NCBI GenBank assembly: GCA_021851875.1
Contig: JAJZQI010000016.1
Coordinates: 1 to 51,816 of the forward strand
Source: Pseudomonadota bacterium
GTDB lineage: Bacteria > Pseudomonadota > Gammaproteobacteria > Burkholderiales > JAJZQI01
Length of the DNA stretch: 51,816 nt
Direction: 5' to 3'
Part shown: piece after piece, positions 38,123 through 45,614 of the stretch
How positions within the stretch are numbered: the first letter of the stretch is position 1
Layout of the letters: every line of letters starts with the position of its first letter
Made by a program: the position numbers and the translations under genes
Notes under the pieces: model-generated
Seen by the model: the letters and a program-made list of their open reading frames with translations, nothing else
What the model was told of the DNA's origin: nothing
Database searches by the model: none

Positions 38123-38479
38123 ATGTCTGAAGTTATGGATTACAAAAGCCGTCTGAGCGATCCCGCCAGCCGCAAATTCGAAACTTTCTCTTACCTGCCG
38201 GCCATGTCTGCTGAAGACATCCGCAAACAGGTTGAGTACATCGTTAGCAAGGGCTGGAACCCGGCTATCGAACATACCGAACCGGAACACCTGATGGATT
38301 CCTACTGGTACATGTGGAAACTGCCGATGTTCGGTGAAACCGACGTCAACAAGATCCTGAGCGAAGCTGAAGCGTGTCACAAATCCAACCCGAACAACCA
38401 CGTTCGCCTGGTTGGCTACGACAACTTTGCTCAAAGCCAGGGCGCTGCGATGGTGATTTACCGCGGTAAAACCGTGTAA
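38123..38479 (+). CDS. cbbS: Ribulose bisphosphate carboxylase small subunit (IAq type)
   Basis: 118 aa. It begins [26 protein letters not shown]; the SDPASRK stretch before FETFSYLP is the short N-terminal insertion that marks form IAq small subunits and is absent in carboxysomal IAc ones (recalled from the family literature). The rest ([26 protein letters not shown]) is standard. AAAGGAA ribosome site. This suggests a cytosolic Rubisco by ancestry, in tension with the intact carboxysome operon next door. Confidence 0.97.
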   Translation: MSEVMDYKSRLSDPASRKFETFSYLPAMSAEDIRKQVEYIVSKGWNPAIEHTEPEHLMDSYWYMWKLPMFGETDVNKILSEAEACHKSNPNNHVRLVGYDNFAQSQGAAMVIYRGKTV

Positions 38480-38654
38480 ATTCACCCGACGGCGAGCTGA
38501 AACAGCCCCCGTCGTGCACCGAATCCGTGGTTAGACACAGCTTCTGGGCATGGCGGGGGTTTGTTTTACCTCAAAGACGCCGTAACAACGACCTCTTTGA
38601 GGGGAAACATCCCCACCTGACTGATATAGACCTTATCTTCGAAAGGACAGCGAA

Positions 38655-39458
38655 ATGAGCGACATCATGGAGCAGTATCGCGTTAAAAAAGAGCCTTACT
38701 ACCGCGCTGTAGCGGATGAAGTAGCACTGTATGAAGCCGCCTACTCCGTGCGCATGCCGATGATGCTGAAAGGCCCGACCGGTTGCGGTAAAACCCGTTT
38801 TGTCGAATACATGGCCTGGAAACTGGGCAAGCCCCTCATCACCGTAGCCTGTAACGAAGATATGACCGCCTCCGATCTGGTCGGCCGTTTCCTGCTGGAT
38901 GCCAACGGCACCCGCTGGCAGGATGGCCCGCTGGCCATCGCCGCCCGCTACGGCGCCATCTGCTATCTGGACGAAGTGGTTGAGGCCCGTCAGGACACCA
39001 CCGTGGTGATCCACCCGCTGACCGACGCCCGTCGCGCGCTGCCGCTGGAAAAAAAAGGCGAACTGATCGAAGCCCATCCGGACTTCCAGCTGGTGATCTC
39101 CTACAACCCGGGCTACCAGAGCCTGATGAAGGATCTGAAGCAGTCCACCAAGCAGCGTTTCGGCGGTCTGGACTTCAACTATCCGGAACACGGAATCGAA
39201 CAGGAAATCGTGGCGCACGAAGGCCATGTCAATGCCGAAGTGGCCGACAAACTGGTTTCCATCGCCGAACGCGCGCGTAACCTGAAAGGCCACGGCCTGG
39301 ACGAAGGCATCTCCACCCGTATGCTGATTTATGCGGCATCGCTGATCTCCAAGGGCGTTGAACCCAGCGCTGCCTGCCGTGTGGCCCTGGTTCGTCCGAT
39401 TACCGACGATCCGGACATGCGCGACGCGCTGGATGCAGCTGTAAGCACCTATTTCTAG
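38655..39458 (+). CDS. cbbQ: Rubisco activase AAA+ subunit CbbQ (form I linked)
   Basis: 267-aa MoxR-type AAA+ ATPase. Walker A GPTGCGKTRF near residues 40-49, Walker B AICYLDEV near 100-107, sensor region [23 protein letters not shown]. With CbbO it forms the CbbQO motor that removes inhibitory sugar phosphates from Rubisco. It follows cbbLS and precedes cbbO. It is a close paralogue of the second CbbQ at 44783. Confidence 0.97.
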   Translation: MSDIMEQYRVKKEPYYRAVADEVALYEAAYSVRMPMMLKGPTGCGKTRFVEYMAWKLGKPLITVACNEDMTASDLVGRFLLDANGTRWQDGPLAIAARYGAICYLDEVVEARQDTTVVIHPLTDARRALPLEKKGELIEAHPDFQLVISYNPGYQSLMKDLKQSTKQRFGGLDFNYPEHGIEQEIVAHEGHVNAEVADKLVSIAERARNLKGHGLDEGISTRMLIYAASLISKGVEPSAACRVALVRPITDDPDMRDALDAAVSTYF

Positions 39459-39536
39459 AGTAAGCGGTGAACCGCAAGGGGTGAACGGTTTACTGTTCAC
39501 CGCTCACCGCTCACTGCTAACTGTTTACTGCTCTCT
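39459..39536. repeat. Degenerate 7-bp repeat hairpin, cbbQ-cbbO spacer
   Basis: Heptamers AGTAAGC, GGTGAAC, CGCAAGG, GGTGAAC run forward. After one base come seven heptamers in the opposite sense: GTTTACT, GTTCACC, GCTCACC, GCTCACT, GCTAACT, GTTTACT, GCTCTCT (complements of the RGTNARC type). The array begins at the base after the cbbQ stop and ends 24 bp before the cbbO ATG, so it folds into a hairpin in the cbbQO mRNA. Confidence 0.7.
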
Positions 39537-39560
39537 ATCCACCCGAACTGGGGAGGAACC

Positions 39561-41933
39561 ATGTCAATCCATCTTGAAGATTACGAGGAACACCTCGGTC
39601 AGCTGACCGACCACTCGCGCGAGATTCTCGCCGCGACGTGGCAGGATGCCGCACGCGTGTTCAGCCCGCGCGGCCTGCAAAACTATCTGGATGGCGCCGT
39701 CTCCCTCAAGAACCTGGGACGCGGTCACGAACTGGTTGCCACCTATATCGAGAACGCCCCGCCCATCGCCCGCCTGGTGGGTGAAGACGTGGTGCCCGAT
39801 CTGGTGGTCGCCGCCATGACCATGGCCTCCAAAACCAGCGGCACGGTTATCGACCTGATGCTGTCGACCGCGCCGTTTGCCGCCGAGCGTCTGGGCGACG
39901 CCGAGTTGTTCAAGAAGTACCTGCAGCTGATCAACACACTGTTGGCCAGCGCGCCGCGCGGCGTCAAGCCCATGCTGGACAGCCTGGAAAAACTGTTTTC
40001 CCAGCTCACCCTGGGCGGTCTGCGCCGCTGGGCGACCTGGGGCGCCCAGGCACACCGTACCAATTACGAAGAGCAGGTGCGCTACTTCAGCCTGCTCACG
40101 CCGGAATCGCTGGCGATCATGCAGCAGGAACGCAAGGGCACGCTGTTCGTCGACGTTCATCGTCGTATCAACATGTACCTGCGTGCGCTGTGGGCGCGCG
40201 ACTTCTTCATGCGTCCCACTTCCGGCGACTTTGAGAAGCGTGAAGGCTACAAGCCGTACATCGAGAACTATCTGCTGCACATTCCCGATGCTTACGACGA
40301 TTTCATCGTAAAAGATGCCAACGACAACGTCACCCTGCACGTCGACGGCCTGGAAATGTACCGTGCCGCCACCGCACACTGTGCCGCGCACATGGTCTAC
40401 ACCACCACGCCGATTTCGGCGGAAGGCATCAACACCTTCCAGATGGCCGTGATCAGCGTCATTGAAGATGCCCGTGTAGAACGCATTGCCATCAACAAAT
40501 TCCCCGGTCTGGCGCAACTGTGGTCCAAGCTGCATCTGGCCACGGCGGACCAGAGCAAGAGCCTCGGCGATTACCTCAACCGTATCGCCCGCGCCCTGCT
40601 CGACGCGGACTATGTGGACGATCACCCGATCATCGTCAAGGCACGCGAACTGTTTGCCGCCGAACAGCACCGGCTGGAAGACAACCAGCTGTCGTGGGAT
40701 ATCGGCGTACAGCTGGCACACGAGCTGTACCAGCTGAAACTCGGCTTCTCGCCGAGCAAGGACGTCCTGCGCGCGCCCTACCTGGACGACAACCGCTATT
40801 TCTGGGAATTCGAAGAATTCGACATGGACAAGGCGGCGGCAGCCGGTTACGACACCGTGCAGCAGGTGCGCAAGTACGTCAGCGTGATGGAAATGGTCAA
40901 CGAGATCGACACCGAACTCGCCGGCGACGACGCACAGGAAATCTGGGTACTGCCGACCGAACTCTACCCGTATGAAAATATCGGCGACGAGTCCGGCGGC
41001 CAGTCCTGGAACGAAATGGAAGGCAAGGAACCCCTGTCCGCGCCTTACCACTACCCGGAATGGGATTACCAGATCCAGCTGGAGCGTCCGACCTGGACCA
41101 CGGTGATGGAAAAGCGCGCGAAAAACGGCGAACTGGAAATCATCGAGAACATCGCCGCACAGTACAAGCGCGAAATCCAGCGCATGAAATTCCTGCTCGA
41201 TGCCATGCAACCGCAAGGCGTGCAGCGTATCCGCAAGCTGGAAGACGGCGACGAGGTGGATATCAACGCGGCCATCCGTTCCATGATCGAAATGCGCATG
41301 GGCATGCAGCCCGATCCGCGCATCATGATGCGCTCGGTGCGCAAGACGCGCGATATTTCCGTGATGGTTCTGGTCGACCTGTCCGAATCCACCAACGACA
41401 AGGTGGCCGGCCAGGACCACACCGTGCTCGACCTGACCCGCCAGGCCTGCGTGCTGCTGGCCGACGCCATTAGTAAAATCGGCGACCCGTTCGCCATCCA
41501 CGGCTTCTGCTCCGACGGCCGTCACGACGTGGAATACTACCGCTTCAAGGACTTCGACCAGCCCTACGACGACACGCCCAAGGCGCGCCTCGCCGGCATG
41601 ACCGGCCAGTTGTCCACCCGTATGGGCGCGGCCATCCGCCATGCCACGCACTACCTGAAGCAGCAGCGTTCGTCGAAGAAGCTGATGCTCGTCATCACCG
41701 ACGGCGAACCGGCCGACATCGACGTGCGCGATCCGCAGTATCTGCGCAACGACACCAAGAAAGCCGTAGAAGAAGCCGGCCGCAACGGCGTCATCACCTA
41801 CTGCATGAGCCTGGACCCGCGTGCCGACCAGTACGTGTCACGCATTTTCGGCGCCCGCAACTACATGGTGGTCGACCAGGTAGAGCGTTTGCCGGAAAAA
41901 CTGCCCCTGTTGTACGCTGGTTTAACTCGTTAA
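39561..41933 (+). CDS. cbbO: Rubisco activase adaptor CbbO (form I linked)
   Basis: 790-aa protein with a C-terminal von Willebrand A domain. The MIDAS motif DLSEST lies in VMVLVDLSESTND near residue 607, with later metal-loop residues in GAAIRHATHYL and ITDGEPAD. The VWA domain binds Rubisco, and the long N-terminal part docks the CbbQ hexamer. Ribosome site GGGAGG. The last 11 sense codons (KLPLLYAGLTR) and stop are repeated twice downstream; see the repeat entry. Confidence 0.96.
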   Translation: MSIHLEDYEEHLGQLTDHSREILAATWQDAARVFSPRGLQNYLDGAVSLKNLGRGHELVATYIENAPPIARLVGEDVVPDLVVAAMTMASKTSGTVIDLMLSTAPFAAERLGDAELFKKYLQLINTLLASAPRGVKPMLDSLEKLFSQLTLGGLRRWATWGAQAHRTNYEEQVRYFSLLTPESLAIMQQERKGTLFVDVHRRINMYLRALWARDFFMRPTSGDFEKREGYKPYIENYLLHIPDAYDDFIVKDANDNVTLHVDGLEMYRAATAHCAAHMVYTTTPISAEGINTFQMAVISVIEDARVERIAINKFPGLAQLWSKLHLATADQSKSLGDYLNRIARALLDADYVDDHPIIVKARELFAAEQHRLEDNQLSWDIGVQLAHELYQLKLGFSPSKDVLRAPYLDDNRYFWEFEEFDMDKAAAAGYDTVQQVRKYVSVMEMVNEIDTELAGDDAQEIWVLPTELYPYENIGDESGGQSWNEMEGKEPLSAPYHYPEWDYQIQLERPTWTTVMEKRAKNGELEIIENIAAQYKREIQRMKFLLDAMQPQGVQRIRKLEDGDEVDINAAIRSMIEMRMGMQPDPRIMMRSVRKTRDISVMVLVDLSESTNDKVAGQDHTVLDLTRQACVLLADAISKIGDPFAIHGFCSDGRHDVEYYRFKDFDQPYDDTPKARLAGMTGQLSTRMGAAIRHATHYLKQQRSSKKLMLVITDGEPADIDVRDPQYLRNDTKKAVEEAGRNGVITYCMSLDPRADQYVSRIFGARNYMVVDQVERLPEKLPLLYAGLTR

Positions 41934-42153
41934 ACCAGCGGGGGTAGTTTTCAGTGAAGGCTAACCGGCAATGCCGGTTAAGCGGCGCAAGCCGCGGCCG
42001 GAACTAGAAGTTGCCGCTGTTGTACGCAGGCTTAACCCGTTAAGCCTGCAGCGGCCACTTCCGGCGTAGGCTAACTTGCACAGCAAGTTAAGTCGCGTAG
42101 CGACGGCCGGAACTAAAAGTCGCTCCTCTACGCGGGCCTTACCCGCTAAGCAG
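41894..42153 (+). repeat. Structured tail-copy array after cbbO
   Basis: The coding tail KLPLLYAGLTR-stop (ends 41933) recurs as KLPLLYAGLTR-stop (42008-42043) and as KSLLYAGLTR-stop (42117-42149), differing mostly at silent positions. Stop-to-stop spacing is 110 and 106 bp. Tail 1 is a perfect 12-bp stem, CGCTGGTTTAAC with GTTAAACCAGCG (41915-41940), around the stop. Tail 2 is a 10-bp stem, GCAGGCTTAA with TTAAGCCTGC (42026-42049). Spacers hold two small hairpins each (TAACCGGC/GCCGGTTA and GCGGC/GCCGC; TAACTTGC/GCAAGTTA and GTCGC/GCGAC) and end GGCCGGAACTARAAGT. They share their plan with the spacers after tkt. Confidence 0.78.
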
Positions 42154-42166
42154 CAAACGCTGTCAA

Positions 42167-42208
42167 TCAGGGCCATGATCCGGCAGGATCATGGCCCTGA
42201 CATTTTTT
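42167..42208. terminator. Bidirectional terminator between cbbO and cbbR
   Basis: Perfect 15-bp stem TCAGGGCCATGATCC (42167-42181) with its complement (42186-42200) around a GGCA loop, followed by a T run. It ends the cbbLSQO transcript after the repeat array and probably also serves the convergent cbbR. Confidence 0.9.
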
Positions 42209-43136
42209 ACCGCCCAAATTTCCACGCCCGCCTGGGTTCCTCCGAACGCGCCACGCGTTTCGCCTCGCTCTGTACAAATTCCGCAAAGGCCTGTGCCGCC
42301 GGGCTCAGCCGCTTACCCTGCCGCTGTACCAGGTACCATTGGCGCATGAGGGGAAAACCCTGCACATCCAGAATGCACAGGTTACGTGTCGCCAGCTCGC
42401 CGTGCTGTGACACCACCCCCACGCCCAGGCCGGCTTCCACCGCCTGCTTGATCGCCTCGTTCTTGTTCATTTCCATCGCCGCCTTAAGCTTCAGGCCATT
42501 GGCTTCGAAGAATTTCTCCACCACATTGCGCGTGCCCGAGCCCGGCTCACGGCCGAGGAACGGCTCTTCGGCCAAGCGCTCAAGTGGGATGTCATGCGCC
42601 TTGGCAAGCGGATGGTTGGGCGAGGCAATCACTACCAGCGGGTTCTCCAGAAAAGGCTGCGCTTCCAGATCATGCCCTTCGGGCGGCTGTCCCATCAGCA
42701 CCAGGTCGACGCTGTTTTCGGCCAGCTGCTGCAGCAGTGTCTCGCGGTTTACCGCATTCAGGTTTACGCGTACATCCGGATGAGTCTGGCGGAACGCGGC
42801 AATCAACCGCGCAGCCAGATAACTGGCGGAACTGGCCACCGACACGGTCAGGCTGCCGCCCTTCATACCCTGTAAATCCGCCAGGGCATTTTCCAGGTTG
42901 GCCAATTCGCGGTGCACGGCCCGGCTGGTTTCCAGCACTTCGCGGCCGGCTTCGGTGAGGTAAATACGCTTGCCGATATGCTCGAACAGGGGCAGGCCAA
43001 GCGAATCTTCCAGTTGCTTGACCTGCATCGATACCGCCGGCTGCGTCAGATGCAGCTCAGCGCTGGCGCGCGAGAAGCTGCCGCATTGTGCAACGGCCTC
43101 AAGAATGTCGAGTTGGCGGAGTGTCAGTCTTAACAT
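42207..43136 (-). CDS. cbbR: LysR-type regulator CbbR, cbbM-linked copy
   Basis: 309 aa. Helix-turn-helix LRQLDILEAVAQCGSFSRAS with LTQPAVSMQVKQLEDSLG; effector domain PPEGHDLEAQPFLENPLVVI, REPGSGTRNVVEKFF and NEAIKQAVEAGLGVGVVSQH. Divergent from cbbM, the classic cbbR-cbbM arrangement. The C-terminus is longer and basic (SEEPRRAWKFGR) compared with the other two CbbR proteins. Confidence 0.94.
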   Translation of the reverse strand: MLRLTLRQLDILEAVAQCGSFSRASAELHLTQPAVSMQVKQLEDSLGLPLFEHIGKRIYLTEAGREVLETSRAVHRELANLENALADLQGMKGGSLTVSVASSASYLAARLIAAFRQTHPDVRVNLNAVNRETLLQQLAENSVDLVLMGQPPEGHDLEAQPFLENPLVVIASPNHPLAKAHDIPLERLAEEPFLGREPGSGTRNVVEKFFEANGLKLKAAMEMNKNEAIKQAVEAGLGVGVVSQHGELATRNLCILDVQGFPLMRQWYLVQRQGKRLSPAAQAFAEFVQSEAKRVARSEEPRRAWKFGR

Positions 43137-43168
43137 CGGACAGATATATAAGAATAAGTTTGATATCG

Positions 43169-43213
43169 TATCATAATTACTGAATATTTCTTATAAACCC
43201 TATCGCGTATAGT
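43169..43213 (+). promoter_or_regulatory. Probable CbbR box and cbbM promoter
   Basis: TATCATAATTACTGAATATT (43169-43188) resembles the cso and cbbL boxes (shared TATCATAA and AATATT) but is less alike than they are to each other. A -10-like TATAGT starts at 43208. The distance from TATCATAA to it is 39 bp, against 48 bp at cbbL, about one helical turn shorter. Confidence 0.55.
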
Positions 43214-43273
43214 GGCGTCTGATTTATTACGGCTAAATCAACCAAGCTATTCATTTTCAATCTGGAGATTCAA

Positions 43274-44653
43274 TTGGATCAGTCCGCACGCTATGCAAAC
43301 CTCGACCTGAAGGAAGAGGACCTCGTTAAGAATGGCAAGCACATTCTGGTTGCCTACAAAATGAAACCGAAAGCCGGTCACGGCTACCTGGAAGCAGCTG
43401 CTCACTTCGCCGCTGAATCCTCCACCGGTACCAACGTTGAAGTTTCCACCACCGACGACTTCACCAAGGGTGTTGACGCGCTGGTGTACTACATCGACGA
43501 AGCCACCGAAGACATGCGCATCGCTTACCCGATCGAACTGTTCGACCGCAACGTAACCGACGGCCGCTTCATGCTGGTTTCCTTCCTGACTCTGGCTATC
43601 GGTAACAACCAGGGCATGGGCGACATCGAACACGCCAAGATGATCGACTTCTACGTACCGGAACGCGCTATTCAGATGTTCGACGGCCCGGCTACCGACA
43701 TCTCCAACCTGTGGCGTATCCTGGGTCGTCCGGTTAAGGACGGCGGTTACATCGCCGGTACCATTATCAAGCCGAAACTGGGCCTGCGTCCGGAACCGTT
43801 CGCCAAGGCTGCTTACCAGTTCTGGCTGGGTGGCGACTTCATCAAGAACGACGAACCGCAAGGCAACCAGGTTTTCTGCCCGCTGAAGAAAGTACTGCCG
43901 CTGGTTTACGACGCAATGAAGCGTGCGCAAGACGAAACCGGTCAAGCCAAGCTGTTCTCCATGAACATCACCGCTGACGACCACTACGAAATGCTGGCCC
44001 GTGCTGACTACGCGCTGGAAGTATTCGGTCCGGACGCAGACAAGCTGGCCTTCCTGGTTGACGGCTACGTGGGCGGCCCCGGCATGGTGACCACCGCGCG
44101 TCGTAACTACCCCGGCCAATACCTGCACTACCATCGTGCCGGTCACGGTGCGGTGACTTCTCCGTCCGCCAAGCGTGGTTACACCGCGTTTGTACTGGCC
44201 AAGATGTCCCGTCTGCAAGGCGCTTCCGGTATCCACGTGGGTACCATGGGCTACGGCAAGATGGAAGGCGATGCCGACGACAAGATCATCGCTTACATGA
44301 TCGAGCGCGACGAGTGCCAGGGTCCGGTGTACTTCCAGAAATGGTACGGCATGAAGCCCACCACCCCGATCATCTCCGGTGGCATGAACGCTCTGCGTCT
44401 GCCGGGCTTCTTCCAGAACCTGGGCCACGGCAACGTGATCAACACCTCCGGCGGCGGTTCTTACGGCCACATCGACAGCCCGGCTGCTGGCGCGATCTCC
44501 CTGCGTCAGTCTTACGAGTGCTGGAAAGCCGGTGCCGACCCGATCGAATTCGCGAAAGAGCACAAAGAATTTGCTCGCGCATTCGAATCCTTCCCGGGCG
44601 ACGCCGACAAGCTGTACCCGGGCTGGCGCGAAAAACTGGGCGTACACAAGTAA
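43274..44653 (+). CDS. cbbM: Ribulose bisphosphate carboxylase, form II (TTG start)
   Basis: Form II Rubisco, 459 aa, for high CO2 and low O2 conditions. N-terminus [18 protein letters not shown] matches form II proteins, which fixes the start at TTG (43274) with a GGAG ribosome site 6 bp before it; no ATG fits. Active-site segments: [13 protein letters not shown], the carbamylated Lys in [25 protein letters not shown], and [11 protein letters not shown] (loop 6). Divergent from cbbR, followed by an internal terminator and a second cbbQO pair. Confidence 0.98.
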   Translation: MDQSARYANLDLKEEDLVKNGKHILVAYKMKPKAGHGYLEAAAHFAAESSTGTNVEVSTTDDFTKGVDALVYYIDEATEDMRIAYPIELFDRNVTDGRFMLVSFLTLAIGNNQGMGDIEHAKMIDFYVPERAIQMFDGPATDISNLWRILGRPVKDGGYIAGTIIKPKLGLRPEPFAKAAYQFWLGGDFIKNDEPQGNQVFCPLKKVLPLVYDAMKRAQDETGQAKLFSMNITADDHYEMLARADYALEVFGPDADKLAFLVDGYVGGPGMVTTARRNYPGQYLHYHRAGHGAVTSPSAKRGYTAFVLAKMSRLQGASGIHVGTMGYGKMEGDADDKIIAYMIERDECQGPVYFQKWYGMKPTTPIISGGMNALRLPGFFQNLGHGNVINTSGGGSYGHIDSPAAGAISLRQSYECWKAGADPIEFAKEHKEFARAFESFPGDADKLYPGWREKLGVHK

Positions 44654-44685
44654 TCCCAGTTTATCTGCAGCATCCGCAGCAGAAG

Positions 44686-44712
44686 AACGCCCCCGTCCGG
44701 GGGCGTTTTTTT
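44686..44712 (+). terminator. Attenuating terminator between cbbM and cbbQ
   Basis: AACGCCCCC (44686-44694) and GGGGGCGTT (44699-44707) form a 9-bp stem around GTCC, followed by a T run. As cbbQ and cbbO follow on the same strand, partial read-through would give much more CbbM than activase. Confidence 0.88.
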
Positions 44713-44782
44713 CCGGACGCCTGGCAAAGTCGCCCCTGAGACGCTTTTGCCAGACGCCCGATCCAGCTATTTGGAGAACACC

Positions 44783-45589
44783 ATGACCACCAACAAAGAA
44801 CAGTACCAGATTCAGCAGGAACCGTTTTACCAGCCCAAGGGCAACGAAGTCGCCCTGTATGAAGCCGCTTACCGTTCACGCCTGCCGGTCATGGTCAAAG
44901 GCCCCACCGGTTGCGGCAAATCGCGCTTTATCGAACACATGGCGTGGAAACTGGGCAAGCCCCTTATCACCGTGGCCTGTAACGAAGACATGACCGCGTC
45001 CGACCTGGTTGGGCGTTATCTGCTGGAATCCAACGGCACCCGCTGGCTGGACGGCCCGCTCACCACCGCCGCCCGCATCGGCGCCATCTGCTATCTGGAT
45101 GAAATCGTCGAAGCCCGCCAGGACACCACCGTGGTCATCCACCCGCTGACCGACCACCGCCGTACCCTGCCGCTGGATAAAAAAGGCGAGCTGATCCAGG
45201 CGCACCCGGACTTTCAACTGGTGATCTCCTACAATCCCGGCTACCAGAGCCTGATGAAGGACCTCAAGCAGTCCACCAAACAGCGTTTCACCGCCTTTGA
45301 ATTCGACTATCCGGCAGCCGAGCTGGAAACCACCATCGTGGCCAAGGAAACCGGCATGGACGAAGCCGTGTCCGCCAAGCTGGTGAAAATCGGCCAGACC
45401 GCCCGCAACCTCAAGGGCCACGGGCTGGACGAAGGCATTTCCACTCGCCTGCTGGTGTACGCAGCCACGCTGATCAAGGACGGCGTAGACCCGAAAGACG
45501 CCTGCCGCATGGCGCTGGTGCGCCCGATCACCGACGATGCCGACATCCGCGACACGCTGGATCACGCCATCGACGCGTTGTTTGCCTAA
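44783..45589 (+). CDS. cbbQ: Rubisco activase AAA+ subunit CbbQ (form II linked)
   Basis: 268 aa, close paralogue of the CbbQ at 38655. Walker [11 protein letters not shown], Walker B AICYLDEI, and [23 protein letters not shown] are conserved. The start MTTNKEQYQ has a TTGGAG ribosome site. In this family form II linked Q2O2 complexes are specific for CbbM. It follows cbbM after the terminator and precedes cbbO by 25 bp. Confidence 0.96.
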   Translation: MTTNKEQYQIQQEPFYQPKGNEVALYEAAYRSRLPVMVKGPTGCGKSRFIEHMAWKLGKPLITVACNEDMTASDLVGRYLLESNGTRWLDGPLTTAARIGAICYLDEIVEARQDTTVVIHPLTDHRRTLPLDKKGELIQAHPDFQLVISYNPGYQSLMKDLKQSTKQRFTAFEFDYPAAELETTIVAKETGMDEAVSAKLVKIGQTARNLKGHGLDEGISTRLLVYAATLIKDGVDPKDACRMALVRPITDDADIRDTLDHAIDALFA

Positions 45590-45614
45590 GCGTCACACGC
45601 AGGGGAACGAAAGC

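Noticed and set aside
41894-42153. Reading the cbbO tail-copy array as a CRISPR array
   Set aside because: Only three units, they encode the gene's own C-terminus, the spacers are themselves repeated and structured, and no cas genes are present.
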